DNA from: Eonycteris spelaea
Taxonomy: Eukaryota > Chordata > Mammalia > Chiroptera > Pteropodidae
Direction of reading: 5' to 3'
DNA length: 64,000 bases
Assembly (NCBI GenBank): GCA_003508835.1
Contig: PUFA01000084.1
Span: 1,488,001-1,552,000, forward strand
The notes below the pieces were generated by a model that saw nothing but the letters and a program-made list of their open reading frames with translations, searched no databases and had not been told where the DNA came from. How positions within the stretch are numbered: the stretch's first letter is position 1; each line of letters opens with the position of its first letter. Below, piece after piece: positions 12,801 to 26,160 of the stretch. The translations under genes were made by a program, and so were the position numbers.

Positions 12801-14780
12801 AGAGGATGCCTCCATGGCCAGCCCCCAGTAAACACCTTCAGTGCTGAGTCAATAATGAGCCTTCCTGGTAGACGGCACTTCACAAGTGTTGTCACAAGTA
12901 GTTGCTGAAAAAGTTAAGTGTGTCCAGTATAATTCCACTGAGAAAGGACTCTTGGTAGTTTGCACCTGGTTTTCTCTAGATTTTGCCTCATGTACCTTTT
13001 CCTCTGATGATTTTGATTTGTATCCTTTTGTTGTAATAAATCTTAGCTGTGACTATACGCCAAGTCCTATGAGTGCTCCTAGAAATCATCAAGCCTGGGC
13101 TTGGGGACCTGTAGTACAGCTTGAAAAAGAATATTCAGTGTTACCATTGAGAAGAGACCTTCAACGAGAATCAAGTCCAACCTTTGTATTAAAGATGAAG
13201 AAACTGAGGCGCAGGGATATAAAGTGGTAACTTCTCAAAGACCACAGCTGGTTAGTGGAAAATCTGGGACTAGAACTGTCCCACATTGTATTTCAAACAT
13301 TTGTGTCATTTGCTGTTCTTGATTCTATTTTTATACACTTTTAGAGGAATAATACTTTTATTTTTCCTAAATAATACATCCGAAACTAATTTTTCTGAGT
13401 TATATTGACCAAGCCTATTTATTTTAGCTTTTTTTGAGTAGGGGGAGGGGTTAAGAACTTTGATCTTATCTCTTCTCAAGCTTTCAACTTATAGGAATAC
13501 TTTCCTCTTTCCCACTGATGCTTTTTTGGACCTTTGTCTCTTCTGGCTTGAAGTATAATAGCCAAGAGGTATAGAATATCACAAGTGTATATATTTTGTA
13601 CTTCATTTTGAGTATCTTGAGACCCAACATTTTATTTGTTTTGTTAATGGCAGAACCACATTAGTCTTCACTTGGAAAAAATTCCATAAGAACCTATTTA
13701 ACTTTTAAATTATAACAAATAGTTTTGCATGCTTTCCCCCTTTATGTATTTTAGACTGAAGGGAAATTAGAATTTTTATTTTGTTCTAGAATAGAGGCTA
13801 CTAACCTTGTAACTTCTCATCAAAATTTTTTATTTCCCTATCTTATGATTAACCAGAGTAAGGAAATAGATTGGCTGCTAGCATTAATCCCCTCCATTCA
13901 AGTTCACCAACTTGTACAGCTCCAGAGGGTACCTTTGTGTTATATTCTGTGTGAATGATATCTCCTGGACTTGTGCAGTGCTGTAGCACATGTCCCAGAA
14001 CAGATCAGAGGGCTGCTGTGTATAAATGATTGGTTTATGATTGAGCAGGTAAGGTTATGAACCTACTGGTAGATTACAACCTACTCCTTGGTAAGTGTGT
14101 TCTATTGGAGTATACTCTGGAAATGAGAGGAAGAAACTTTTATAATTTTTTCTGATCCCTCCCCCACTCCCACTCCATTCCCTGTACTTCCCTTCTAGTT
14201 CTCTGAGTTTCCATGGTATTCTTATCTGTTCAGAATGAGCAGAATTCATATTCCCACGAGTCACATAAAGTACTGTGAATGTCACATACTAATGCTAGAA
14301 TTCTATATTTGGAAATTTTAAGAGTAGAATAGCGATGCTAATAGTGTTCTTTCCCTAGGATTTTCTTTGGAAATATTCAAATCAAGCCTCTTTTCCTTGT
14401 TCTGTAAGCAATAGAAGACTCTTAGATCTCTGTAACTATTTTCAGGTATATAAATAATGGGAAATTTTATTCCCTACTCCAGTTTTATATCATTTTTTTC
14501 CCACAAGTTGTTTTATAGGTCAGAAATAGCTATAAAACAGCTTGGAAGAAAAAACAGCAAGAAGATAGGGATTAAAACCTGTATATTTTAATTTGTGTTG
14601 TAAAAGATCTCTCTTTTTCATGACTATATTGGTCTGCTGTTTTCCAAACCTAAAGGTATATATTTGTAGTGAACTAGAAAAAGTATACTCTCTGTCCTTA
14701 AGGTCATGGTCTGAGAGATAAGACATAGATGTATACAAAAAGTTACATAATAGTATGAAAAGTGCAGTAATAAAGGCATG
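9835..14780 (+). other. TMEM39A intron 2, left part
   Basis: No exon was found. An L2-like pyrimidine-rich fragment occupies about 10566-10880 ('ggccttcctgatattattt'). An antisense MIR lies at about 13170-13280 ('gatgaagaaactgaggcgc'). The rest is AT-rich and unassigned. The short open frames here have no recognisable product. Confidence 0.5.
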
Positions 14781-14782
14781 TG

Positions 14783-14965
14783 TTGCATGTTGTTGAGTCA
14801 GGTCCAACTCCTGGTGAGCCTATGAATGAGCGATGTCCACAGTGTTTTGTACTCAACAGGACAGCTCCTATAGACTCATGCCTATGGCTTCTTTTATGGC
14901 ATTAATCCATCTTACTTATGTCTTCCACTTTTCTTGCTGTCTTGTTTTTCCCAGCACAAAAGCAT
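14783..14965 (+). repeat. Ancient SINE-like element, family unassigned
   Basis: 'gttgttgagtcaggtccaac' followed by 'ggtgagcctatgaatgag' and, further on, 'ttaatccatcttacttatg' and 'cttccacttttcttgctgtc' resembles an old amniote SINE family that I know only by its phrase pattern. There is no poly(A) tail or clear ends. Confidence 0.4.
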
Positions 14966-14989
14966 AGTTTATTTGTAATGATGGCACTG

Positions 14990-15835
14990 AGGAGAGATGA
15001 ATCGGTTTTGATTGGGTGAGTCAGAGTAAGCTTGATCATTTTAAAGTCTTGAAGGATTTTTTCAGTAAATTTGTGAGGGGTTAAGGAAGATAGTTTTTAG
15101 GGTGTTGCTAGTAAAAGGAATAGCATGTACAAAAGAATAGCATGTATGTTCACTGATAGCAAATAGCATGGGTATTGTATAGGGTGCACGTGGAATATTG
15201 GTAAGAGATGAAGCTAGTCGGTTAAGCAGAGGGCTTCATAGGACATACTAAAAAATGTTGGACATTGTCCTATTGGCAGTAGAGAGGCATTAAAGGGGTT
15301 TAGGTAAGAGAAACACTATCTGAGTTTCACTTTAGAAAGCTCTCTAAGGCAGGTTGGAGGATTTGATGAAAGTGGAGTTGAATTTAGGGGGATTACTGTA
15401 GTAGTTTAGATGAAATATAGTAACTGCTTGAACTAAGGCAGTGGGGGTTAGAGAAAAGAGTACAGTTTGGAAAAAGTTTTATAAAGTGGAATATATAAGA
15501 TTTAGAGAGTGCTTGGATATGGAGAGGCAGAAGGAGAGTTTTAATGTGACTCTCAGGTTTCTGATTTGGGCAGCTAACTGGGTGGGACATGAACTAGGGT
15601 CAGATCTACAGGAGGAAGAACACAGACTGTACAGTAGACAGCTTGATAACATGGTTTAAAACTCAGCAGTGAGCTCTATGGAGAGAAATTTTAGTTTTCA
15701 GCATGTAGGAGATAATGGAAACCATGCCACGTATTAGATCACTGAGAAAGAGCGTGTAGAGGGAGAAGACAAGAGCCAAAGAGCCTAGGTTAGAGTTTTG
15801 GGGAAGTTCAGCAGTTAAAGGGTAGGTGGAGAAGG
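14990..15835 (-). repeat. Probable L2-clade LINE remnant, antisense
   Basis: An extended purine-rich stretch with the wording of L2 antisense copies ('gagaaacactatctgag', 'gctaactgggtgggacatg', 'atggaaaccatgccacg'). It runs to within about 60 bases of TMEM39A exon 3. Diverged and non-coding. Confidence 0.4.
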
Positions 15836-15896
15836 ACGCAGGGGCCCCTTATGACACTGAAGGATATCACTGTTTAACCCTAGTTTTCTCTTTCAG

Positions 15897-16119
15897 GAAT
15901 GGTAGTGCTATTGGCCTTCCGGTCCCACCTATCACAGCCTTAATCACCCCAGGTCCTGTTCGTCATTGCCAAATTCCCGATTTGCCTGTGGATGGGAGCT
16001 TGCTCTTTGAATTTCTCTTTTTTATCTACCTGCTGGTTGCTCTGTTCATTCAGTACATCAACATCTATAAAACAGTGTGGTGGTATCCTTACAATCATCC
16101 TGCTTCTTGTACTTCATTG
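15897..16119 (+). CDS. TMEM39A: TMEM39A exon 3 (first membrane segment)
   Basis: The exon lies between 'ctctttcag' and 'gtaagtc'. It reads [20 protein letters not shown], then a hydrophobic stretch [20 protein letters not shown] that forms the first transmembrane helix, then [17 protein letters not shown]. It is 223 nt; with exon 2 this makes exactly 112 codons. No disruption. Confidence 0.95.
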
Positions 16120-16529
16120 GTAAGTCTTAATAGGTGTTTAAGTTCTTCCTGTTACTTTACCAAAAAATTAGTTCAAAAACTTATTTGCAGAAATTATTTT
16201 TCTTCATAATTATTTTTCTAATAAAATGTTTTTCTATTAAACCAAGGATTACTTTCAGATATATAGTGTCATAAGATCAAAATATAAAAGCTGGCTTTGT
16301 CCATGACCAGAGGAGGGAAAAATATAAATGAAAATGCAAAGACATTTAAATACTTTATTATAATAATATCACAGGAAAGTTTTCCTGTTTAGCTGTTTCT
16401 ACACTGTGTTACATTTATTGGAAGTTCAAGGTGCCAATATGATTAAATTCCAGGAACTGTATCCTTTTATGCCTATATTAGTATTATGATAGCGTCTGTA
16501 ACAGATAAATCGGAAATTGTATAATGTTT

Positions 16530-16800
16530 CAAATATGTAACAGTTTGAAGCAGTTGTCCTGGTTGGCAGGACATGTGGTCAGTCAGGGGACCCAGGCTGA
16601 TGGAGATGGCCGTCTTAACAGCGTTTGCCTTCAAGGTGGCTGTGGTCTGTCTCTGCCAGCCAGAAAGGGGAAAGAGCAAAGGGAAGTATAAAGGAGAGTT
16701 TCTTATGAGCCAGGCTTACATCATTTTCACACGTGTCCACTCCTAACTGCAGAGGACGCCAGAAGATATAGTCCTTTTATTGGGTTCATTGTTACCCTGA
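16530..16800. repeat. Unassigned interspersed repeat in intron 3
   Basis: The segment reading 'gcagttgtcctggttggcag', then 'ggtggctgtggtctgtctct' and 'gaggacgccagaagatatag' has the look of an old mammalian interspersed repeat. I cannot name the family. Confidence 0.35.
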
Positions 16801-17210
16801 ATAAAATTCAGTTCTGTTACAAAAATAAAATTGAGACAAGAACTAGCTGTCTCTGCTAAAGTACATCACAATATATTATAGATTTATTCTACCCTCTTTC
16901 TAGTTATTTAGGAGGGCTATGATAATCTCAATGCCGAGAATGTTCTCCATAGATGGATATGAAATATAATGAGTAAGGCTAGTCAGGTGACTTGATATGT
17001 AAGTGGTTGGCAGTGGCAGATTTGGCTAGGTAATGGAGATATGCTCTAGGAGAAAGAAGACTATTGTCCTGGGTAGTTTATGTATGTGTCTGTGACATAT
17101 AAATGATTAGAAAACCTCCCAGGCCTCGTGAACATGAAATGGAAATATGAACCGAAATCTTCAAGATAGTATGAAAAGAGAGTAAACATTTTTCTTTTAA
17201 AAATTTCTAT

Positions 17211-19859
17211 CACTTGGTCGTTCCTAGAATTAACTATTAAGGATTTTCTTGGGAATTCAGAGGCAAGATAGTGTGGAAGGTAGAGGCAGTGCATGCTTCC
17301 TCTCACAGCCACACAAATTATAACAAAACTACAGAGCAACCAGCACACACATTCACCTAAGGTCTGGCTTAACAGAAGCCCTACAACTAGAGACAAAAAT
17401 AATAGGACATCTTAGAATGGTAGTAGGGGCGGAGATGCAAAATGGCCTGGTCCCATAATCGCGTGTGGTAATCGATAATCAGGAGAGCTGTCTTGGCTGC
17501 AGAGCTCGCTCCCTCTCCTACCTGAGGAGTGAGGGGGTCCCAGCCCCACACTGGAGTCCCCAGCCCAAGGTTCCAGCACTGTTGGACTAGAAGTCCCTAT
17601 AACATCTGACTATGAAAACCAGTGGAGGCTGCAGCTGAGTGACACAGAGGGCTGTGGGAATTGGAAACATTCCTCTTAAGGAGCCCAGGCCTGGCCTTAG
17701 TCACTGATGGACTTGCTGCCTCTGAGCTCCAGTGCTGGGGCAGCCTGCTTGAGGAGTGCCTGGGGCCTACAGGGAGACAGTTGTCAGACTTCGGGGCAAT
17801 GTTTGTAGGTGTGGCTGGCTCCCAGATAGAGGTGCAGGCAGAAGCCATTGTTCCTTTATTGAGTCCTCCCCTTCCCAGTCTGCAGACATAGGCGCTGCCA
17901 TATCTGAGTCACCATCAACCGTAACACAGGTTGCTCTGCCCAGAGGATTCCCTGAAACGCTGCTTCTCCCAACTTGTGGGTCCACCGAAGCTGCTTCATT
18001 GATTTATTCCATATAAACGGGCTATTTTGGGTTCTGATGCAAACTTTGATAAAATCGAAGGCACACAAAACCCAAAGAAATAGCACCTGGCCTCAATGTG
18101 CCCTGTATCTCTTGCTGAGCAGCTCCAAGCCTAGCACTAGTGGCAGCTGGCCTCGGTTTTTGACTTGACCCTTCAAGGCACCTATTAGCCCAGTGGGTGG
18201 CAGCCACATGTGGATTGCTTAATGACTCTTACCAGGTGGCTGTGAAGATGCACAGGCTGCAGCTGAACTTGGCCTGCAGCTGAACTTGGCCTGCAGCTAG
18301 ACCCCTCCTAGGCCTGTGCCACTGGGCCCCACAGCACACCTACTACATAAAGCCACTCTACTAAGACTGGGAGACTTAGGGGCCCTACCTAATAGAAACA
18401 GACACAGGGAAGCAGCTGAAATGGGGAGACAAAGAAGCATGGCCCACATGAAAGAACAGAACAAAGCTCCTGAAAAATCACCAAAATGGAGACAAACAAT
18501 ATACCAGATGCAGAGTTCAAAATACTGCTCAAGGAACTTAGGGGAAGAGTAGGTGAACTCAGAACTTTAACAAAGATAAAAAACAAAAATGGAGATGGAA
18601 AACAGGGAGCTAGTCAGAAATGAAGACTAATATCTGAAATGAAGAGTACCGTAATGGGAATGAGCAGAGTGGATGAAACCGAGGATTGAATCAGCGTCAG
18701 GGTAGCAAAGGACACCCCATCAGAAGAGCAACAAGAGAAAAGAATCCAAAAAGAAGATAGTTTAAGAAGCCTCTGGGAAAACGTCAAGCATAACAACATT
18801 CGCATCACAGAAGGGAGTGCAAGGAATTGAAAACCTATTTGAAGAAATAATGATGGAAAACTTCCCTAACCTGGTGAAGGAAATAGTCGACCCTAGGATG
18901 CTCAGAGAGTTCTAATAAAGATGAACCCAAAGAGGCCCACACCAAAACACGTCATAATTAAAATGCCAAAGGTTAAATTCAAAGAGAGAAGCAATTAGTT
19001 AACAACAGGGGAGCTCCCATAAGACTGTCAGCTGATTTCTCAACAAAGTTTATAGGCAAGAATGTCTTGGCACAAAAGATTCGAAGTGATGAAAACCAGG
19101 ACCTGTAACCAAGGTTACTTTATCCAGCAAGGCTATCATTTAGAATCGAAAGACATAAAAAGTTTTCCAAACAAGGAAAAGCTAAAGGAGTTCATCATCA
19201 CTAAGCCAGTATTACAGGAAATGCTGGAGGGACTTCTTTAAGAAGAAAAAAAATGTATCAAAAATCTAAATAAAGAATGGCAATAACTACATATTTATCA
19301 ACAAGTATGTCAAGTGTAAAAGAATGAAATGCTCCAATCAAAAGATAGGGCAGCCAAATAATAAAACAAGACCCTTACATATTTTGCCTACAAGAGACAC
19401 TTCAGATTAAAAGACAGACTAAAAGTAATGGGACGGAAAAAGATATTTCATGATGGGCCTAGAGGGCATTTGTGCTGAGTGGAGTAAGTCAGATAAAGGA
19501 AGACAAATGCCATATGATTGCGTGTATGTGTGGAATCTAAACAAAATAAACAACAACAAAACCCAGAAACAAACATAGATACAGAGGACATTTTGAGGGT
19601 TACCAGATGTGAGGGGTTTGGGGGAGTGAAAAAGGGGGAAGGGATTAAGAAGTACAAATTGGTAGTTATAAAATAGTCACAGAGATATAAGTATAGCATA
19701 GGGAATATAACCAATATTTTAATAACTGTATAATGTTATAGGGGCACTAAATTTCTTAGGAGGATCACTGTGAGTTATATAACTCTAATCGCTATGTTGT
19801 ACATGTGATACTAATATCGTATGCTAACTATAACTAGAAAATAAAAAATATTAAATATT
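17211..19859 (+). mobile_element. Internally deleted L1 (HAL1-like), plus orientation
   Basis: About 2.65 kb in TMEM39A intron 3. It contains a GC-richer 5'UTR-like part (17220-18400), a broken ORF1 and a short start of ORF2 (19395-19445, reading like LQETHFRLKDR with errors). It then jumps at about 19450 to the L1 3' end ('ggattaagaagtacaaattg', 'gcatagggaatataac'). In ORF1, pieces such as KMNPKRPTPKHVIIKMPKVK are readable. Candidate target-site duplications flank it at 17195-17210 and 19860-19875 (15 of 16 bases match). All frames are disrupted, so it is not active. Confidence 0.75.
18257..18298. repeat. 17-bp tandem repeat inside the L1 5' part
   Basis: The unit 'ctgcagctgaacttggc' is present twice in full and once in part. 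Short tandem units are common in L1 5'UTRs. Confidence 0.9.
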
Positions 19860-20209
19860 TTTTAAAAATTTCCATATCGACCATCTGCCTATTACTGTTA
19901 GGTGAAGAGAATATCAGTTTATTTATTTAATAATTGCAATGATTTAGTGCCAGATTGTATGCTTTATTCTTAATAGTCTTTTTCCTACTTGGATTATGAG
20001 TTTATTGGGTACAGGGACTGTACTTCATCCATCCTTCTTTGGTCATGGTGTTATAAAATGAAGAGGTTAGATTAGCTAATCTTTAAGCCTTGTTCCAGCT
20101 ATGTAGCTCTAGAAATACTTCACTATCTTAACAGTAACACGAGCAAACACTTATTAAAATATGTACTGTGTTCTTTTCAAGTATGATTTCATTTACTCTT
20201 TGTAAAAAC

Positions 20210-20335
20210 AGGTAGATACTACTGTATTACCCCTATCTTATAAATGAGCAATATGAAACCTAGAAATTATGAAACTGGCTTAGAATCACTAGTGACACAG
20301 TGAGCACTCAAATCCAGACCTATCTGCTATCCTTT
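20210..20335 (-). repeat. MIR SINE, antisense
   Basis: 'ttacccctatcttataaatg' followed by the 'actggcttagaatcac' region and 'actcaaatccagacctatc' fits the antisense MIR pattern. Confidence 0.6.
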
Positions 20336-21639
20336 ACTTTCTGTATTTATTCTCTGTTTACTCCATAAGTACTTGTCAGGTAGTTCATTATACAATTTCC
20401 ACTTGACATCCTATGAAAACTTGTCACTTATTGACTTTTCAGGCTAATCAAAGAACTCTTTTCCCAGTCAGCCATTTCTGATGAGAGTTCTTTTAAAAGT
20501 CCCCTACAAATGTTGCTTTGAAACAGAGATCCAGTGCTCTTGTCAGTCAGGAAGCTGTTGCTACATTGCTGACTCCAGAATTATGCTTCCTTTGCTCTGA
20601 CACATACCACCAAAAATGGATGTCTTTTACTTGCTGCTCTCCTCACTTTGCTCATTTCTGAATTCAAGATTGTGTAATACCCGTTTGACAAACTAAGTCA
20701 GATCTAGAACCGTAGTTGCAAGAAAGTCTGGAAAGGTAGTTTTTAATAGAGGAAGGCACACTTAAAGGTTATTGCATGGACTGGCTCACATATCTACCAC
20801 ATATGATCCTTGCTCACACAAAGCTGAAAATTTAATTGTGAAACTAAGAATAACATATGTGGAATAGCAAACAATATAAGATTTTTAGCCCATGAATCTT
20901 AAAGGGGCCTGAATCAGTGAGCTGTTCAAAGATAAATGGGCTGCCGGAGACCTAGTTACTTCCCATCACTGAAGGTGTGTTCAAGAAGGTGGCAACCTGG
21001 TGGGGATTTCTAAAAGGGACTTATACCTCAACTGGTGATCTGTCTCTCAAGTTTTCTTCTATTCATGTCAGATTCAGAGATTTGACACATTTATATATTA
21101 GGTTTTTCTTTTTCCATTCCAATATCTTAATAATTATCAAAAAGAAAATGTAGATACCCGAATATGTAAAGTATCATTCTAGCTATCAAGCAATGAGTCA
21201 AATAAGTCTTATCCCTAAGAAACATAAAAGCTAGAAGGGTATAGTAAATTATTCAGAGTAGTCAGGAGTAGAGGGCTCTGATTAATCAGCTATTCAGGGT
21301 TATAGAGAAATGATCATAAGTAGATAACCAGTTTTCAGTGATTTAAGAATATAGCAAACTTTGCTGAACTATTGTTCATTAGGTACTTAAATCTTTTGAT
21401 GTTAAAAAATGCCTTAGTTGGACTGGTGGTGCATAAAGAAGATCCCCAGTTATTAGCTAAGGAGTCTAGTGAATTGGTTTGCATTGTTTTGGAGGAGTTG
21501 GATAAGCAAGGAGGAGCTCAAAACTAAGCAGGAGTAAATATTAGAATCCAAAACAGAGAGGGAAAAAGAAAAAATCTAGGAGTGTACTATAAGCCACTTT
21601 CTTGACATCCTAGCTGCTCTGCCTTTAAAATGTATCCCA

Positions 21640-22170
21640 AATCTGGCCAATCCATGTCCATTGCTACTGACCCTGTTCAATCTGTAATCATTTCTCACTT
21701 GAATCAAAAGCAATAGCTTCTTAATCTTGTCCCACTGTAATATATTCTCTACAGTAATCAGTGTGAGCTTTCTAAAATAAAAATACAATAGCACCCTTTG
21801 CCTGAAACTATGACTTCCCATTAGGGAAAAATACATATGAACTCTTACCTTTTGTTGCTTGTTACCTCCTTTCAGCCTTCTTGATGATTTTCAAACACAC
21901 CATGTGTGTATTTTTCTGCCTTTGGGCCGTTGGCTGGGGCTCTGTGCCCCTAGATCTTGTGGTTACTGGGGCTTTTTTGTTATTTAGCTTTCAACTCAAA
22001 TGGCACCTTCTCAGAGATATCCTCCCTAACCACTAATTTAAATTGGCTCTACACCACCTTTCCCAGTCATTATCTAGCACTGTTTTATTTCTTAGCAGCA
22101 GTTATAACTATTTGAAATGCTTTTGCTTCTTAGCTTACTTATTGTCATTGTTCTTTCCCCTTAAACAGGT
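21640..22170 (+). mobile_element. L2 LINE 3' region
   Basis: Phrases of the L2 3' region are present: 'gccaatccatgtccattgc', 'tttctgcctttgggccgttg', 'actcaaatggcaccttctc' and 'agagatatcctccctaacc'. A second L2-type tail at 22615-22715 ends in a (GAAT)n stretch. Confidence 0.65.
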
Positions 22171-22830
22171 TATTAAAGATAAAGGTTTAGCTACTATAAC
22201 AGGGTGGATAAAACAAAAGTTTATATTCCTGTTAAATAAAAATTAAGTTATATAAGGCCAGTGTGACAAATCTTTGTATCTGTTGTTCGAGCACCCCCAA
22301 CATGCTCTTCCAAGCCATAGTCCATGGTAGCTGTTCCAACTGCTGTCATCACATCTAGCTGGCAGGAAGGAGGAAAGGAGAAAGAGACAGCTTCTTCCTT
22401 TAAGAACAAGGCTTGGAAATTGTGCACATCACTTCCCCTTTGCTTAGCTACAAGTAGTTTTTGCAAGGGTAGCTGGGAAATGAACCTTTAGTTAGCTAGG
22501 AGTCTGCCTAATTCTACTGTGATGGAAGAAGAGACAACTAGTAATCTCTGCTATCACCTTGCCCTTTCATACCACAATAAAAAGTAAGAGCCAGAATAGC
22601 AGAGACGCTGTCTGTCAGTCTTCAGTGCTATATCCTCAGTATCAAGAATACTTGGCACATTGTGGGTGCTAGAACATATTTATTGAATGAGTGAATGAAT
22701 GAATGAATGAATGGAGAAATACTGCTTTTTATTTTGGAAGGAGAACTAGAAACATACCTTTTGACCATCAGAATGAAAATACATCCCAGTTTGCTTGTTC
22801 CTAATGACTTTTCATTTTTTTATTACAGTT

Positions 22831-22832
<2 letters not shown>

Positions 22833-22869
<37 letters not shown>
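22833..22869. repeat. (AC)n microsatellite
   Basis: A pure AC run in TMEM39A intron 3, about 570 bases before exon 4. Confidence 0.97.
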
Positions 22870-22871
<2 letters not shown>

Positions 22872-23440
22872 ACTCAGAACTAGAAGGAATCATGTATAGC
22901 ATCTAGGTAATGCTATCATTTTATAGGAAGAAGAGGTCAAATATAAGACATGTTTCTAAATCAAAGTAAGGAGAAAGACAATGTAATTGATATATCAGCT
23001 AGTAGAGAGTTTAGGTGAGTAGATTTAACAATTAGATTAACATAAACTTGCATCAAGAGAGACCAACAACTAATTCCTAAAGACTGGGAATTCCAACTGA
23101 TTAAATTTGACACTCATAAATGTGGCATTTTAGAGAAAGCAGTCTTGCCATAATTCTGCAGTTTATCACTTGTTAACATTTTGTTTTAATACAGTAAACT
23201 TTCAAAAAAGGGGGAGGAATATATTCCAGGTAGTTTAAGTGTTTGAAAAGTTAAAGCAACTTGTCTGTCATGAAAGGAGAAGTAGAAGATAGGTAGTCTC
23301 TTCAAGATCTCTCAAGTTCCTGTGGTCTGTAAGTGTAAGTTGATCTAAGGAAGATCTTTTGAGGGAGCAAACCTCTTCACGTAATAGTTACAACTGGATA
23401 CACGTATTTCTTTTGATGAAGTTATTTGTTTCTCTTATAG

Positions 23441-23524
23441 AATTTTCATCTCATTGATTACCACTTGGCAGCATTCATCACAGTGATGCTTGCAAGGAGG
23501 CTTGTGTGGGCCCTCATCTCAGAG
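23441..23524 (+). CDS. TMEM39A: TMEM39A exon 4
   Basis: An 84-nt, 28-codon exon after 'tctcttatag' and before 'gtaaca'. It reads [20 protein letters not shown], then LVWALISE, part of the second membrane-embedded region. Intact. Confidence 0.95.
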
Positions 23525-24949
23525 GTAACAGCTCATTGACTATATTCTATCACTTGTAGCTAGAGTTAGGTACTTGAATGGGTTCAGATTGAAAAGCTGA
23601 AATGTCCAAATATAATTTGAATACAGTTATAAATTAATTTATTTACTCCCACATTAATTGTGCTAATTCTTTTTAAAAGGCTTTCCTATAGTACATTTCA
23701 AATTCAAGTGTGATATAACTCATAAGAACTGTTAGAAATCTCATGTCTGGTTGGAGCTTATATCTGGCTTCCAAGTTCTTCAGTACAATCTTTCTAATTT
23801 TAATAGAGTAAAAATAGGATGAATTTTAGGTAATTTGATATAAAGAGTTTTTTTGTAAATAATTACATTTAAAACATTGTTTCAAGTAACATTCATTTGA
23901 AATTATTTATATACCATTTGTGGAATTGCTAGCAAGAGACATTTGAGTTAATTAAAATTTGAAATTTTAAAACGACAGCATTCAAATTGCCGTAAGACTA
24001 ATTTTGAAGATAAGAATCTAAGTTTAGTGGTCACAGGAGGAAAGAATTAGGACATTATTAACATAACCTTTTTTAAAATTATGAGTTGTTAATAGAATTG
24101 GCCATTGGTATCATTTTTTATATATTTCTAAATTCCAGTGAGGAAGGGAGGTAAAGTGTTTTCATAAGATTTGTTGTCTTGTGCCCTACAAATGGTTACA
24201 AAAACAAAAAAATATTAGCTAAAGTGGCTAATAATTTCAACCTTGAAGTTTCTGATTCAGTGTGAAATTTTAAGTGAATAATTACTACAGTCACAGGTAA
24301 CTGAGAGTCAGCTTTTTTTCTTCTGTAACATACATGGGAGGTCTTTGTGTCAATAAGCTCTAATTTTCAGGAACCTTACTTCTGTAAACAGAGTAACTGC
24401 AAATATTAAGCCATAATCCGAAAGCCATTTGAACTTAACTGACAAGCATTGGTAGTAGGATCATCTGTTTTTCACAGTGGGAAGGGCTGTTTATACCCTT
24501 ATCTCCCAGGTTCTTTATTTAGGTCATGAAAATAGATGCTTACTTTTGGGTATATTGAGAAACTATTTCTTTATTTAGAAGAACTCAGTGGAGTTTTATG
24601 TTTACATCTTAAAATAGTCAATGATTTTGACTATTTTGTTTTTATTTTGATTTTGTTTCATTTCTTCAGTTACTTAGAAATAGTACTGTGTATGTCAAAT
24701 TAGTATGTCCAGTTAGTGTATAAACCCTTCATAACTGGGGTTTCTGCCTTGGAGCTTCAAGGGCTAAATCTTGAAGTACTCTTGTTTCTTTTACTAATAG
24801 TGTCACAATGGTTTAATATAGCTTTTGCATAAGCTTAGTTGAAGAGTATATTAGCTATTTTCTAAAGAAATCTGCAATTCTTATTGAGAACAAAATACCT
24901 AAGCTAATTTAAAACAGAGTTCTAGTCTAAGGCTTGACTCTGTACCTTA

Positions 24950-25260
24950 ATGTTCATCAGAAGAGAATGTTTAAGTAATGATATATCAACATAATAGAAT
25001 AGCATGCAGCCATTAAAAAGATGCGGATGTCTTCACATTCTGACCTCTAAGATATTAAATGAAAAAAGAACAGTGTTTAAGGCAGGTGGAAGGAATAAAA
25101 TGTATTTGTTTATATATGAATAAATAATCTCTGAAAGATATAAATAATGGGCTGCCTAGTTGGTGACTGGAGACAGGACCAGTAGGAAGGAAACTTCACC
25201 ACAAACACTGTATACATTTTGTATTTTGAGCAGTGTGGATATATTACCTATTCAGAAATT
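24950..25260 (+). mobile_element. Old L1 (L1M-type) 3' fragment
   Basis: 'atagaatagcatgcagccat' followed by 'taaaaagatgcggatg' and, further on, the 'gtgactggagacaggacc' stretch is the usual end of L1 ORF2 and 3'UTR in older L1M copies. Confidence 0.6.
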
Positions 25261-25849
25261 TAAAACAAGAACTATATAGTGAAATAGTTCTAAAATATTT
25301 AAATTTGATCAATGATACCCATCATAAATCATCTTTTCTTCTATTAAATGTTGACCTTTTTTTTTTTTCTGCTTATATCATGGAAAGGATCCCTACTCTG
25401 AGAAAGAGCAGTCATTTTTAAGGAGAGGCTGGAGGTAATTAATTAGAAAGCTAAATACTATTCCTCTTCAACTAGGTAGAGTCTGTTTATTCACCTCCAG
25501 GCCAACTCTGTATTTTCCTTATTCCACAAGACCAAAAATTATTCAACTATTATTTCACCAACCTGAGGCAGCTCTCTTTTTAAAATATTGTTTTTCTAAA
25601 TAGAAAAGTAGTAACATTTTATTGAAGAAAACTTGGAAAACAGTAAAATATAAGGCAGAACACTTAAAAATTACAACCCCGTTATTGAGAGAACCACATT
25701 TTGGTATATTTCCTTATCTTCATATTCATATAGAGAATATATATTTGGGGGACGTTATCTGTATATGTCTGGGTATTTGGGGCATTATCTGTATACAGTT
25801 TTATATCCTCTACTTCTCGCTCAATATAGTGTTAGGAATATTTTTCGAC

Positions 25850-26160
25850 TTCTTAACCTGGCTAACTCTCGCTTATGCTTTAGATTGCAGCTGAAATATC
25901 ACTCCCTCAGAAAGCCTTCTTTAGGTTAGGTCTTCGGTTATTCGTTCTCTCTAACAGCCTACTCTTTTCCTGTGGCACTCGTCACAATTGTAAAATGATT
26001 ATTTGTGTAAATCTAAGTTTAATATATGTCTTTTGGTTGGGCAGCCTCATAAAGACAGAAATCTTTTTAGTCTTGGTTACCGCTCTTTTCCCAGGACCTG
26101 GTATAGTATAGGTCACACATAGCACAGTGTTTAAAAGCTTGAACTCTGGAATAAGGCAAA
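25850..26160 (+). mobile_element. L2 LINE fragment
   Basis: 'gcagctgaaatatcactccc' with 'cagaaagccttctttaggtt' and 'cccaggacctggtatagta' is L2 3' wording. It lies in TMEM39A intron 4. Confidence 0.6.

Noticed and set aside
12886..13230. A 114-codon open frame in TMEM39A intron 2
   Set aside because: It runs into an antisense MIR, lacks recognisable domains and has no flanking gene signals.
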